NCBI GenBank assembly: GCA_963932145.1
Contig: OZ010571.1
Location: forward strand, 110,183,005 to 110,247,004
Direction of reading: 5' to 3'
DNA length: 64,000 bases
Source of the DNA: Acanthosepion lycidas
Taxonomy: Eukaryota > Mollusca > Cephalopoda > Sepiida > Sepiidae
Shown here piece after piece: positions 10,531 to 20,838 of this stretch. The notes under the pieces were generated by a model that was not told the DNA's origin, ran no database searches, and was given only the letters and a program-made list of their open reading frames with translations. Position numbers and translations under genes: made by a program. How positions within the stretch are numbered: position 1 is the first letter of the stretch; every line of letters starts with the position of its first letter.

Positions 10531-10567
<37 letters not shown>
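10531..10567. repeat. (TATC)n microsatellite
   Basis: Nine units directly abutting the PLE inverted-repeat segment. Confidence 0.9.
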
Positions 10568-10568
<1 letters not shown>

Positions 10569-11008
10569 ATTGTGTGTATTTAGGCAGCATTTTTTCATTA
10601 ATGCCTGTTTCATTAAATAATATAGACAAATTTTGTGTGATGTCATGAACCGCAATGCGATATTTTGCTTCCTGCGTTTCATATGCACGAATTTATCATT
10701 GCATAGCAATCTTCCATGCAAACAAAACAAATGATCATTGTTGCAATGTCCGCATAACCATTCTAAAACAAAAACTGCCATCTTTGTTATATAATTTATT
10801 ATTTAATTTATTGCAATGTACTTGTAATCTCTGATGATGGCTTATGTAAGCCGAAAGCTTAAAAAAGATTAACAATAAAAACATATATCAACACGATGTT
10901 TTTCTTTCGTGTTTCAGTGATAATGCTAAAAAGCTTATTCGAAAATATGAAAGGAATTTACTTAAAATAAATAGACAAAACTTGTCTATATTATTTAATG
11001 AAACATGC

Positions 11009-11012
<4 letters not shown>
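10568..11012. mobile_element. Penelope-like element fragment with inverted ends
   Basis: The left end (10568-10644) read on minus encodes QNLSILFNETGINEKMLPKY. The right end (10932-11012) read on plus encodes KLIRKYERNLLKINRQN followed by LSILFNETCIN. The two ends are therefore inverted copies of the same coding segment, about 45 bp nearly identical. PLEs are known for partial inverted or tandem copies produced during retrotransposition. Between the ends sits a CTGATGA-stem-GAAA block (10831-10856). The left end abuts a TATC array, the right end a TA array. All frames are broken. Confidence 0.6.
10831..10856 (+). ncRNA. Hammerhead-like core (CTGATGA, stem, GAAA)
   Basis: CTGATGA (10831-10837), one extra T, a perfect 5-bp stem GGCTT/AAGCC with loop ATGT, then GAAA (10853-10856). 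The same layout with a different, also perfect stem is at 32391-32419. Hammerhead ribozymes are documented in Penelope-like elements. The extra base before the stem and the lack of an obvious stem III and cleavage site mean activity is not supported by sequence alone. Confidence 0.35.

Positions 11013-11069
<57 letters not shown>
11013..11069. repeat. (TA)n microsatellite
   Basis: About 28 TA units immediately following PLE coding sequence. Confidence 0.95.
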
Positions 11070-11071
<2 letters not shown>

Positions 11072-11156
11072 TTTAAGACATAGGTAATCATGGGTCTCTG
11101 TGAATTGCCATAACATCTTGAATAAAACATTGTAGTATTTTTTCGTTGCATTCAGA

Positions 11157-11280
11157 GTAGTCTTTATCCTAGACTGGTTAACTCTAAAGATCCCAGTGTA
11201 TCTTGCTACTTAACCCATAGTCGAAGAGAGAAGAAATGATTTCAAGGCATTTGTGAGAAAGTGAACGCACAATTCTAAGA
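11157..11280 (-). mobile_element. SINE body fragment
   Basis: TAGACTGGTTAACTCTAAAG, TTAACCCATAG and AAGAAATGATTTC align with the body of the SINE copies at 11740 and 14935. The tRNA-like head is missing or decayed. Confidence 0.45.
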
Positions 11281-11739
11281 CCGAATTTGCACTCAGCTAG
11301 TCGATTTCACTTTCCTCACCGACAAGTTTTAAGTTATCCACACACACATATATAAAGTACACTGTATGTGTGTGTGTTTGTGCGTGTGTGTGTCCAAGCA
11401 ACTCCTCCGCTCCCTCTGGTCCGATTTCAATGATGCATAGCTCATTCAAAAGCCCGAGAAAAGTTAGGCGCAAGGAACGATTTTCGTTGATTCCAGATTC
11501 AAGGTTACCGGATTATGTGAGGTTAAAAATATATATTAATATATTATATTCCAAATAACAAATCGTCTTTAAATTAAGTGGCAGCAGAATTATTGTTGAA
11601 CTTTTAAAAGGTAAGCTTAAACATTAATTCGATATGTTGTGACCAAGTAAATGGTTAAAGAAATAACAAAACAAGTGTTACAGATATATCATATATCAAG
11701 CAGTAAGTACAACAGAAGAGTATTACACGACTAGTGAGT

Positions 11740-12034
11740 GTATGTCGGTTGGCCCAGTGTTCAATCTATTCGACTGTTATATTTACCAGCCTCCCCACGA
11801 GGTTAGATGTGACACAAGGTCGAGTTTACTGTGGGGCAATCCCCACAGCAGGTTGCTATTTCTTTCTGCGGTAGACCAGTTGCCATCGAAGGCTATAGAA
11901 CCCGGTCTGTCCTGCTATTTTACCCATAGGTAAATATTAGTACGTAAATGAATGTAATGGATTCGACTGGAATTCGAACTCGGCTCTCCGCTTCCTCAAT
12001 TCGAGCCGCTATTCATTGCTACACCGCGTAGTTG
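11740..12034 (-). mobile_element. tRNA-derived SINE
   Basis: Minus-strand reading: A-box-like GTGTAGCAATGAATAGCGG near 12030 and B box GAGTTCGAATTCCA near 11975. Then GGATTCATTACATT and a body with GGACAGACCGGGTTCTATAG, CAACTGGTCTACCGCAGAA and GGCTGGTAAATATAACAG. The body recurs at 14935-15130 and in part at 38520-38680 and 57905-58130. Likely pol III-transcribed when young; now diverged. Confidence 0.65.
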
Positions 12035-12252
12035 GAATAAAAGCAATAGCAAACAAAATTCACTCATGTAAACGACGGGTTGTCATTTTATTTGTAAAAG
12101 CGAAAGGAAATGGAATGCATTTCAACCAGGCAATATTTTCATGTGTTTTACATTTGGTTAATAGAGGATTTACAAGAAATAAAATATACTTTTATGCATG
12201 CAAAACGAGCTGAAAAAGGAATGGATTAAACTCTAGCAATTAGGAATTTTGA
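12035..12252. other. No gene seen
   Basis: AT-rich filler between SINE and microsatellite. Confidence 0.35.
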
Positions 12253-12347
12253 GTGTGTGTGTGTGTGTGTGTGTGATAGAGAGAGTGAGAGTGTGTGTGT
12301 GTGTGTGTGTGTGTGTGATAGAGAGAGAGAGAGAGAGAGAGAAATAG
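12253..12347. repeat. (GT)n(GA)n alternating microsatellite
   Basis: GT run, GATAGAGAGA, a second GT run, then GA run. The pattern duplicated as a block. Confidence 0.9.
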
Positions 12348-13039
12348 AGAGTGATAGTTCAATGACTCGGGGAAATATATTATCCCCAAGGTCCCGTTTG
12401 GTGTTGTCACTTCCGCATAGAAAGAAGGAAAAAAGGAAAAAACAAAAAGAATCAACAGGAAGTGACCCATTTTTATTTTGTCAAACCCGGCAAAACAAGT
12501 GGGGGTAACCCCACTACCTTTTGCATAAACCAATCAATAGATATTGGAAAATAAATAAAAAATAAATAAAAGTCATGTTTGCGTTATTGTTGAAAATCAA
12601 AATATTATTTACCACTAAAGGAAAATTATCGAAAGAGGCTATATTTTGATTTGATTATAATCCTGTCACATTTTTTTTCAGATGATTGTTCCCTTTCTAA
12701 AAGAGCAGAACAAGTGGAAATGTAGGCGTATGAAATTTTATTGTCAGGAATTGTTAATGTAGTTGTAAGCGCTCCGAGACATTTCAAAGAAATCTGCAGC
12801 GGATGTTGAAGAAATGGAAGCAAGCACGAAATCGCGTACACGAATTCTCGCACGGAAGGCTAGACAGCGTAGTTCTCTAAACGCACGCAAGCTCGTTCGT
12901 ATGCACGCAAATAGGTGCGTGCGCGCAACCGCATACACCCACACAGACATACACACATATACGTATGTAAACAAAAATTTAAAGCCATTTATGTTCTAGT
13001 TTTTGAAAGTTTATTTATTTATCTGCTTTGCAGTTAATT
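12348..13039. other. No gene seen; CpG-richer patch near 12830-12940
   Basis: The patch 12830-12940 carries repeated CGCACG and GTGCGTGCGCGC and short ORFs on both strands. No conserved motif is recognised. Confidence 0.35.
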
Positions 13040-13467
13040 TGGTTTATTTGTTTTACGGCATATCAACCTCAATAGATTATTTAATGCCGAGAAGATTTTT
13101 AGGATAGGTTTCTATGAATAGAATATATATTCTTTGTAAGAAATCAGTTTGTAGATGAGGTTTTATTTACGTATATTTGTAAAGAGGCTTTTTGTCGAGA
13201 GTCAGATGTACTGCTGGTATTTTTTTTCTTCAAAAATGTATTGCTGGTATTCTTACTATAAAAATCTATTTTTATACTTTCATAGTGTTTTGACCCCAGT
13301 TTTGGGGGTTAACTATTTTCTCATAGCTGAGACCCTTACAGGTGCTACGACCCCGGGTCGGTGTGGACTTTGGAACAACAGCAATTAAGAGGTTGTTCTA
13401 TGTTCCTCAAAACCTCCTTGATCAGAGGCCTCACCGCTGGATGTAGTTTATCGTCATACCCAGGACG
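13040..13467 (-). mobile_element. VTE copy 3
   Basis: Tail CGGCATATCAACCTC...AATGCCG at 13055-13090, about two VNTR units (TGTATTGCTGGTATTCTTAC), CATAGTGTTTTGACCCCAG, then the 5' module with GACCCTTACAGGTGCTAC, GGGTCGGTGTGGAC and ATGTAGTTTATCGTCATACC at the end. Compact, near-complete copy useful as a reference for the family. Confidence 0.8.
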
Positions 13468-13680
13468 AGCTTTATAGTTAGAGAGAATATGAAATATATA
13501 TCGTTTAAACGCAAATTTAAAAAAAAAGCTGTTCCATTAAAAGTATTAAATATAATTTTTTGCTGATATCCCCTGACGGTTAAACGGAGAGATTATTGGT
13601 GGGTCCGTCTACGAATCTCTAGAGTTGGGATGCTCAAGGTAATATCAATAAGCTGAGTGACAAATTTTATATTTGTATTA

Positions 13681-13900
<220 letters not shown>

Positions 13901-14177
13901 AGGATTAGGTCACAGTTGTTCCAACGAAAGAAAAGTGTATATTTTAAAGAGAAGAGACATAAGCGTTTTCTTTTTATAATGTAGATATGATATAATGTTA
14001 TACTTTATTTTCCATATTTTTTCTACACGTGTTTCCGGTCTTGCGACCTACACCAGACAAAGGGTGGTTATTTCTAAACTAATATTAAAAAGAATTAATT
14101 TTCCTTATGTTTTCCGATGTTTAACCATTATCTTTTGTATATAGTAGTGTCAAACAAGTATTTATGGAGAACGAATA

Positions 14178-14262
14178 TATATATATACACACATACTGGC
14201 AAAAACAAACACAACAGTCTCTATATATAGATATACATATATATATATATATACACACACAG
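14178..14262. repeat. (TA)n/(CA)n patches
   Basis: Two TA tracts with short CA ends. Confidence 0.85.
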
Positions 14263-14558
14263 TTCCTATGTTGTGTGGTGTTTCATGTGTGTTCTTGTGG
14301 GTCGTCTGTTGTGTTTGATTTATAGAAAAGACAGAGGTAAGCCACATTACGTTTATGAGAGATTGATTGAAGTCGAGATGTCAAGTCAGGGCCGATTACA
14401 TTGCAAATCATTCTTTGGATTTTGTTAAGAACCTCGAGATAAACAACAGGGACACTATAAAACGTTTTATTTATTCATTAATTATTCGCTATATATTATT
14501 ATTATTAAATTTACTTTGTTATGGTTACATATATATTCTCACGATCCGTTTCTTTTTT

Positions 14559-14561
<3 letters not shown>

Positions 14562-14647
<86 letters not shown>

Positions 14648-14650
14648 TAC
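14562..14650. repeat. (TA)n(GA)n compound microsatellite
   Basis: TA run passing into GA. Confidence 0.95.
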
Positions 14651-14929
14651 AATTATTTTTCATTATTTATTCGTTATTTGCTTATTTATTATTTATTTAT
14701 TTATCTATTAATTTTCATTCTCATTAATTTTAATATTTACATATTTATTTATTTATTTATTTATATATTTTTAGTGGTGTGTCATCTTACTTGCTTTGTA
14801 TAACGTATTTTTATTTAATTATATTACATTATCTGCGTTGTATATAAGTCAGTCAGTTATGTGCCATGCGTGATACTCGCTTATGCGATCATGTATCTTT
14901 CGATACATGACTGACGAGGCAGATTTTTT

Positions 14930-15135
14930 TCCGGCTGTAGGTTGCCATTTCTTTCTACAGTAGATCAGTTGCTATCCAAAGCTATAGAACACGGTCTGTC
15001 CTGTTAGTTACCCATAGCTGAGGGAAGAAGAAGAGGTTTCATACCTTTTCCAAGGGTATTAGCGCGTAAGTGAATGTAATGGTTTTGACTCGAATTCGAA
15101 CTCGGATCTCCGATTCTGAATTCCAGTCGAATCCA
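14930..15135 (-). mobile_element. tRNA-derived SINE, partial
   Basis: Same family as 11740-12034. It carries TCTTTCTACAGTAGATCAGT, GAACACGGTCTGTCCTG, TTACCCATAG, GTGAATGTAATGG and a B-box reverse complement (TCGAATTCGAACTC). The head side repeats GAATTCCAGTCGAATCCAT at 15118-15137, so the head may be duplicated or rearranged. Confidence 0.6.
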
Positions 15136-15414
15136 TATACATATATTAACATCGTTTTTAGTGCTGTCTTACAGCATATTACTTTTTAGTTTTAGATTTT
15201 TATGTTACACAGTAAAGAATTATTTTATGTCTGCATTTTGGGATAACTTCTGATTTTTATTTACTAATTTGTGTTGGTCTATGAAGGTTATTATGACTAC
15301 TTTCTCCTCCAGCCAAAATTTACTGTTTTTAGATTTATTGCTCTAGGCCGCTGCTGTTTTCTTTATTTTCTATGATACTTTTGGTGTGTTTTTGTTTTTA
15401 CGTTCCCATATGTA
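15136..15414. other. No gene seen
   Basis: AT-rich filler. Confidence 0.35.
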
Positions 15415-15898
15415 GAGGATCGTGGCTTTACGGGTTGTTAAATTAGGAACACGTGCGTTTATTCCTACTTGAAGAAGGTCCACTGCAAGAACATGGCGGA
15501 CTCAGAGATTGAATCCACCATAAAGAAGCGTTAAGAAAACCAACAAAACCGATATAAAGATACAAATAAGTATATGTATTAAACAACAAAATTTACAATG
15601 GATATAGACATTAACATTTGTGTTTGTGTGTGAACGTAAAAAGTTCGTATTTTGGTGAATCTTCGTACGTACGTGTATGTGTGTTTAATGTTCATGGCGT
15701 TTTTACCCACAAGTTGGCAAAACGCAGATCTCTGCGAGAGATAACATTTTGTAAATGTGTCCGCTGAAATGAAAAGTAAAAAAAGAGAACGAAGCAAGAA
15801 ATCGCTCATTATTTATAGTGTAGGTAGACTGTCCTCTAGTGAACAATTTGAACAATTAAGGAGGAATTAACATCGACACATATTTTAGGGAGTGATGT
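15415..15898 (-). mobile_element. LTR-like repeat (inverted to 31168-31650)
   Basis: The minus strand starts TGTGTCGATGTTAATTCC at about 15885, then has TTGTTCAAATTGTTCACTAG and a TATA box in CACTATAAATAATG. It continues with GAGTCCGCCATGTTC and a late region with CACGTGTTCCTAATTTA. The copy at 31168 aligns along the full length in opposite orientation. A start of TG, a promoter near the 5' end and no coding capacity suggest a solo LTR. No clear CA end or target duplication was found, so this remains inference. Confidence 0.5.
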
Positions 15899-15974
15899 GC
15901 TGTTCTTGTGTTTACTGTTACTTGGAACTTTCAACAAGAGCAACAGCTAAAAGAGGTAGCACATGGGATTGGAA

Positions 15975-16066
15975 GAGTGAACAATGACATAACCAAGATA
16001 CTGACGTCCCACACTACCGCAAACAAAACGCAAAGAATTAAACCACTATCAATACTGGAAACATGT
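15975..16066 (+). repeat. Interspersed repeat R
   Basis: Contains GATACTGACGTCCCACACTA and CTATCAATACTGGAAA. Related copies are at 34340-34430 (GATGTTGACGTTCCACACTA) and 52535-52630 (GATGTTGACGTTACACAACT). Runs straight into the foldback at 16068. Confidence 0.6.
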
Positions 16067-16067
16067 T

Positions 16068-16156
16068 TTGAACAATAAAATTATTGAGAAATTAGAAAAT
16101 TAAAATTTTTAGTTGTATATTAATATTTTTGTTTTATTATTTCAGTTTGATTCCTA

Positions 16157-16207
<51 letters not shown>

Positions 16208-16306
16208 TAATCTAATTGAAATAATAAAACAAAAAATATTAATATACCACCCAGTGTGTCTGAAAATTTTAATTTTTTAATTTCTCAATATTTTTTATTG
16301 TTCAAT
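16068..16306. repeat. Foldback: ~95-bp inverted repeat around a (TA)n core
   Basis: The left arm 16068-16155 contains TTGAACAATAAAA, TTGAGAAATTAG, ATATTAATATTTTTG and TTTTATTATTTCA. Its near-exact reverse complement is at 16206-16306, with about 12 extra bases (CCACCCAGTGTG) in the right arm. The spacer is a 45-bp TA run. Foldback or MITE-like element, or an inverted duplication nucleated by the TA tract. Confidence 0.8.
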
Positions 16307-16326
16307 ATATTTAGATTTCGTTATTA

Positions 16327-16330
<4 letters not shown>

Positions 16331-16403
<73 letters not shown>
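16331..16403. repeat. (TA)n microsatellite
   Basis: About 36 TA units. Confidence 0.95.
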
Positions 16404-16406
<3 letters not shown>

Positions 16407-16772
16407 GTAGTAATCCGTTGGTATAATCCAGGCGAGTCCTGTTAACAAAACATAGAATTTGAAATATGTTAAAACCGACTCACAAAAAGCGCTCTTTTGT
16501 GCCTTCTTCTTCCATAACTTCCACTATGTCCCTTTTAACGTCTTTCCTCTCTTTTTCCCCTACTATCCAGTATCCCACTACAAATTTATACCGTAAATAA
16601 TCTGAAAAATCATGCGAATTTTAAAATTAAAATTCGTAGGTGAAAATTGTCATTAACTAAATGTATCTTACTTGTAATTTTAAAGTATCCTTCGAAAGTC
16701 AACTTTAACTTTATACTTTTATACGTCCCTGCCTTTTATTTTCACTTATTTATGTTTTTTTCCTCAATAGTA
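16404..16772. other. No gene seen
   Basis: AT-rich; nothing recognised. Confidence 0.35.
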
Positions 16773-16905
16773 GTCCGGTTAACACGTGTCCTCGGTTCTT
16801 TTGAGCTGGAGTAGTGGTTTATCCCTTGTTTCCTGTTTAGTATTGGGTTTCTTATTCCTTCTAAAGTCTTCTCATTCTATTTCATTCCGTGGCATTATCA
16901 AACAC
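16773..16905 (-). repeat. Interspersed repeat W
   Basis: Reverse-complement partner of 8744-8875 (TTTATCCCTTGTTTCCTG, TATTGGGTTTC), extending to GTGGCATTA as in 38366-38515. Confidence 0.55.
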
Positions 16906-16920
16906 TTGTAGTGAACTGAT

Positions 16921-16921
<1 letters not shown>

Positions 16922-16991
<70 letters not shown>
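16922..16991. repeat. (CA)n(TA)n microsatellite
   Basis: CA run to about 16960, then TA. Confidence 0.95.
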
Positions 16992-17723
16992 TTACCCTCT
17001 CACTTCCGGTGTTCTGGTATATTGGAGTAGTTTTCTTTGGCTTGTACATCCTTCCACTTTCCTGAGGAGAACGCACAGTCGAAACTCGCGTTGCAAGGTT
17101 TGGTAATTGTCAGATCCACTCTTGAATGTGATCTTCAGAAAAAGCGTGGAACTGGTACCCAACATGCAATGTTGATATCTATATACATACTGCCTATATT
17201 TATAAACTTTTGATCGCTACTGAATTAAATGCAAATTTTAAACACACACACACATACACGCACACACACACACACATATATATATATACATATGAATTCT
17301 TTTTCAAATTTCTTTTTGCGAATTTATCAGTTCTTTACCTTTTGCCATGATGATAACCTTCTTGCACAAATATCAATTACAAAATGTTCTGTTTTATTTC
17401 TTTGGCTAAAAATAACTACTGATAGCATTGTCAGAACATTCTAGAATATTCTACTTGAATAATCTAGAGTATTAAAATAAATTAAAAGTTTTAAAATCTG
17501 AAATTTCCATTATACGAATATTTTTTTACCCATTAAAATGGATAAATGAGATTTATTTCTATTAAATCAATTTTTCTGTTTTCTATGCATATTTAGTTAT
17601 TATGCATCTGTGTACAGTTAATTATATGAATAGTATGTTTATTCATTAGTTGCAAATACAATAAATTAAAAATTTTATGTGTACGAATATTTGTTTCCCT
17701 CCCACTGTATATATGTGTGTAAG
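16992..17723. other. No gene seen; (CA)n(TA)n at 17241-17290
   Basis: AT-rich sequence with one short compound microsatellite. It forms the left flank of the LTR retroelement. Confidence 0.4.
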
Positions 17724-17802
17724 TATTGTGAGAGCGGAAACTACCTACACAATAGACTCTTCCAGGCCTATATTAAGTAGGCGACATAGCACTCTACAGA
17801 GA
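17724..17802 (+). repeat. 5' LTR remnant
   Basis: First 79 bp of the LTR, about two differences plus a small indel relative to the 3' LTR. Ends at the deletion junction. Confidence 0.8.
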
Positions 17803-18686
17803 TCACCACTATCCTCTCCCAAGCCCTGAAGAAATTTTCAATAAACTCAATGGTGGAAATTTTTTTTCTAAAATCGACCTCTCGGACGCATACCTTCAGA
17901 TAGAGGTGGAAGAACAAAGTTTCAAACTGCTCTGCATAAACACCCATAGAGGGTTGTATAAATAAAACAGGCTGGCTTTTGGAGTAAAGATTGCGCCTGC
18001 AATTTTCCAGCAGGTCATGGACGCCATGCTGGGCGATCTTGACTACGCAGCCTATTTGGATTATATACTATTTACTAGTAAAACAACGGCAGAGCACCGG
18101 AACCATATAATAAACGTATTCGAAAAGATACAAGAGTACGGATTTAAGGTTAAGGAGGAAAAGTGTGATTTTTTCTTACCAGAGATTAAATACTTAGGAC
18201 ACATCATTAATAAAGATGGTCGTCGGCCGGATCCAGAAAGAGCCAACGCGATCAGAAACATGCCGGCCCCAGATAACGTTCAAGCGTTACAAAGCTTCCG
18301 CGGCCTAGCTAATTTTTACCAAGGGTTCATTAAGAACATGCAAAATTTGAGAGGGCCTCTAAACCAACCGTTAAAAAAGGACAAGCCATGGTCATGGACC
18401 CCGGAATGCCAAGACGCATTCGAGAAGATCAAGAAAACTCTTACTTCAGACCTCTCCCTCACACATTTCGACCCTAGTCTCGAGAGCATAGTCGCAAGTG
18501 ATGCAAGATCGTACGGCATAGGCGCTTGCATATTACATAAACTACCAGACGGTTCGCGAAAAGCTGTGGCTCACGCATCAAGATCTCTACTTCCAGCTGA
18601 GAAACAATAAATCCCAAGAGGAAAAAGTATTAACAGTTTTATTTTTTTCTCTCCTTTTCGAAAAAGAAAACTCTTTGGAAGGTGGG
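17801..18686 (+). pseudogene. Ty3/gypsy reverse transcriptase/RNase H relic
   Basis: Reading starts DHHYPLPSPEEIFNKLNGG, then FFSKIDLSDAYLQIEVEE, INTHRGLYK, a stop, NRLAFGVKIAPAIFQQVMD. The longest open part, 18017-18610 (197 codons), carries AAYLDYILFTS, where the catalytic YLDD is changed to YLDY. Next come FLPEIKYLGHIINKDG, thumb sequence, and the start of RNase H (SDARSYGIGACILH, HASRSLLPAEKQ). After 18610 a frameshift is needed for SQEEKVLTVLF. The protein is dead: stop in the palm, lost catalytic Asp, truncated RNase H, no integrase. Confidence 0.9.
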
Positions 18687-18940
18687 TATTGTGAGACCGG
18701 AAACTACCTACACAACTACTTCCAGGCCTATATTAAGTAGGCGACATAGCACTCTACAGAGAGTGATAGAGAGGGATAGAGAATGACAGTGAGAGTCTAG
18801 TACGACTACCGGTGTTGGACACTAACTTATAGTAAACTCTGCTTACACTATCTCTGTAACCTGTTGTTAATATATCTTTCTTAAATCTAATCCGTGTTCG
18901 GTGTTTTACTTCTGTGGGCCCAACTTTGGCACCCACATCA
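18687..18940 (+). repeat. 3' LTR (254 bp)
   Basis: From TATTGTGAGACC to CACCCACATCA. It includes a TATTAAG box near 18731 and a GT/CT-rich end. The end point is set by the GTAAG repeat at 18941 and is the least certain boundary. TTTGGCACCCACA could instead be a primer-binding site, which would shorten the LTR by about 14 bp. Confidence 0.65.
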
Positions 18941-18945
18941 GTAAG

Positions 18946-19437
18946 AAAGGCACTGATGCATTTCATTGACTTTATCCCTGAGAAAGATAACAACACTTTC
19001 TATGATTTCGTTTTTCAAGGTAACTATCGATTACAACGGACCATTTGTGTGTTGATCATTATTTACCTTGATCGTTGCCCTTCTTGATTCCCAGAACCTG
19101 TGTTATTGTCGGAAAGAGAAAGATATAATAACAAATACACGAGACACTCTGTAATTGACAAATCTAGACATAAAAGGTTTCAGTTAACAAATAATTTAGC
19201 ACTGACTGTCAGCATCAATTACCCCAGGAGATGGTAAATATAGGAAGTGATTGGATAAGGATCATTTCGTTGGCTTCATTTCTCTTAACAGTTTCATTTG
19301 CGATCTATGTTCGGCTCAAACACAGCTGGGCAGTCAATTTGCAAGGCAGCAATTCATGCATGTATATAGATGTACAGTTCGTATATAGATTATTCTTGTT
19401 AATCTTTTTTAATAACTAGCGATATACGTTTGAACTG
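18946..19437. other. No gene seen
   Basis: Right flank of the LTR element; short ORFs only. Confidence 0.4.
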
Positions 19438-19921
19438 ATTGATTTTCTTTAGCGGCATATCAACCTCTATGGATTATTTAATGCCGAAATCTAAATATTT
19501 TGAACACAATTTTATGACTTCAACTAAATATATTTTGAATTCAATTGTATGCCTTCAACTACAGGTAAAATATATTATCATGTTGGTCATTTTAATATAA
19601 AATGTATTGTTGGACATTTTACAGTAAAATTGTTTTGTTGGTAATTTTACTATAAATATGTATTTGTCTGTATTTTTTGCATAAAAATATATTTATGGAA
19701 TTTTTACTATAAAAATATTCTTTTACATTCATATTGTTTTTTGTTTGGAGGTCCACTATTTGCTCTTGCTGGGAACCTGACAGATGCTACCACCTTAGGT
19801 TAGGGTAAACCCGAGAACAATAGCAATTACAGGTGTGAAACAAGAGAGTTGGTTCCGCGTTTCTCAAACCTGATCTCTCGATGCCTTGCTATTGGATGTA
19901 GTTTGTCGTCATACAGAACTA
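19438..19921 (-). mobile_element. VTE copy 4
   Basis: Tail stem CGGCAT (19453-19458) and ATGCCG (19481-19486). About five VNTR units (TTGGTAATTTTACTATAAA type) follow, then the 5' module with GGGAACCTGACAGATGCTAC and GATGTAGTTTGTCGTCATAC. Diverged but complete in order. Confidence 0.75.
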
Positions 19922-20414
19922 ATATACCTTTAAAAATTATATATAAAGTTATTCTATGATCGGGAACTTTTCATTGAAGTTTGTCTTTCGCCAGGGTGCG
20001 TTAATTTATTAAACGAGTGTATACTCATATAAATATATTTCCTCATAAAGGTTCATGTGCCTTCTTCTACGGGGGTGCTGAAAAGGGTGCAGACCGATCC
20101 ACTTTCCCTTGTCTGATCAAATAATACTACATAAGTATATATATATTATATATTATAAAGTTCGCATAACTTATTGCCGATTAGTAGGCTGTAAGGAAAA
20201 CTTTAGAAAGAAAAGGGTGAGTCAAAAAGAGTTTGATTAGATGAGAAGATGGATTGAGAATACAGTAGTTTCTTGCGGCAAGCGTACAACCGGAAATCGC
20301 TACACCTTTGGAGCCCACTTTTTGATACTGTTCCATGAGTAGACGTTCTCCTTATACCGGATAGACAAGTCTATGTTTCAATAATAGGTGTAGAGAAAGT
20401 TAGTCATTCTACAC

Positions 20415-20416
<2 letters not shown>
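19922..20416. other. No gene seen
   Basis: Mixed sequence, no match to other repeats in the window noticed. Confidence 0.35.

Positions 20417-20464
<48 letters not shown>
20417..20464. repeat. (TA)n microsatellite
   Basis: About 24 TA units. Confidence 0.95.
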
Positions 20465-20466
<2 letters not shown>

Positions 20467-20477
20467 AATATGTGGTG

Positions 20478-20672
20478 CAGTTCAATTTATATTCCAATGA
20501 ATCATTCATACAAAAAGTAGATTAGTAAAGTTAATGATGCAAAATGGCGAAATCCCTTCGCTAACAAAATTTAAAAGGTGCATTAACCTACAAATCACTC
20601 GATGATTTGTATCATTAACTTTACTAATTTACTTTTTGTATGAATGTTTGATGTAAAAGAACTGATCCGACG
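20478..20672. mobile_element. Foldback/MITE-like inverted repeat
   Basis: The 41-bp arms 20503-20543 and 20606-20646 are inverted copies with about three differences (CATTCATACAAAAAGTA, ATTAGTAAAGTTAATGAT). Weaker pairing continues outward to CAGTTC on both sides. The ~60-bp spacer is non-coding. No target duplication identified. Confidence 0.7.
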
Positions 20673-20747
20673 TGCAAATTTTCGGGATAACAACTGAGAC
20701 ATTACTCTATTTATTGAACATTTACTTCATGCCACATTGATAAACTG

Positions 20748-20752
20748 TATGT

Positions 20753-20783
<31 letters not shown>
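20748..20783. repeat. (GT)n microsatellite
   Basis: GT run just upstream of the tRNA-like sequence. Confidence 0.9.
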
Positions 20784-20784
<1 letters not shown>

Positions 20785-20838
20785 TTGGTTAGAATTCTCG
20801 CTTTCCAAGCATGAGAACCGGATTCAAGTTTTGCCATA
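20783..20838 (+). pseudogene. tRNA-Gly-like pseudogene or SINE head
   Basis: GGTTAGAATTCTCGCTTTCC and AAGCATGAGAACCGGATTCA follow the D-arm, anticodon arm (TCC in the loop) and T-arm order of eukaryotic tRNA-Gly. The 5' acceptor half is replaced by the GT run and the B box is damaged (GGATTCAAGTT), so it is not functional. Confidence 0.5.

Larger units (their letters stand above)
17724..18940 (+). mobile_element. Ty3/gypsy LTR retrotransposon, internally deleted
   Basis: Two direct repeats bound a gypsy-type RT fragment. The 3' LTR is 18687-18940 and begins TATTGTGAGACCGGAAAC. The 5' LTR keeps only its first ~79 bp (17724-17802), matching through GGCGACATAGCACTCTACAG. It is then fused at GAGA/GATC directly to the RT, so the rest of the 5' LTR, the leader, gag and protease are gone; the integrase is also missing. 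A purine-rich tract (GGAAGGTGGG, 18677-18686) precedes the 3' LTR as expected of a polypurine tract. GTAAG occurs on both outer sides (17719-17723 and 18941-18945), a likely 5-bp target duplication. Confidence 0.85.
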
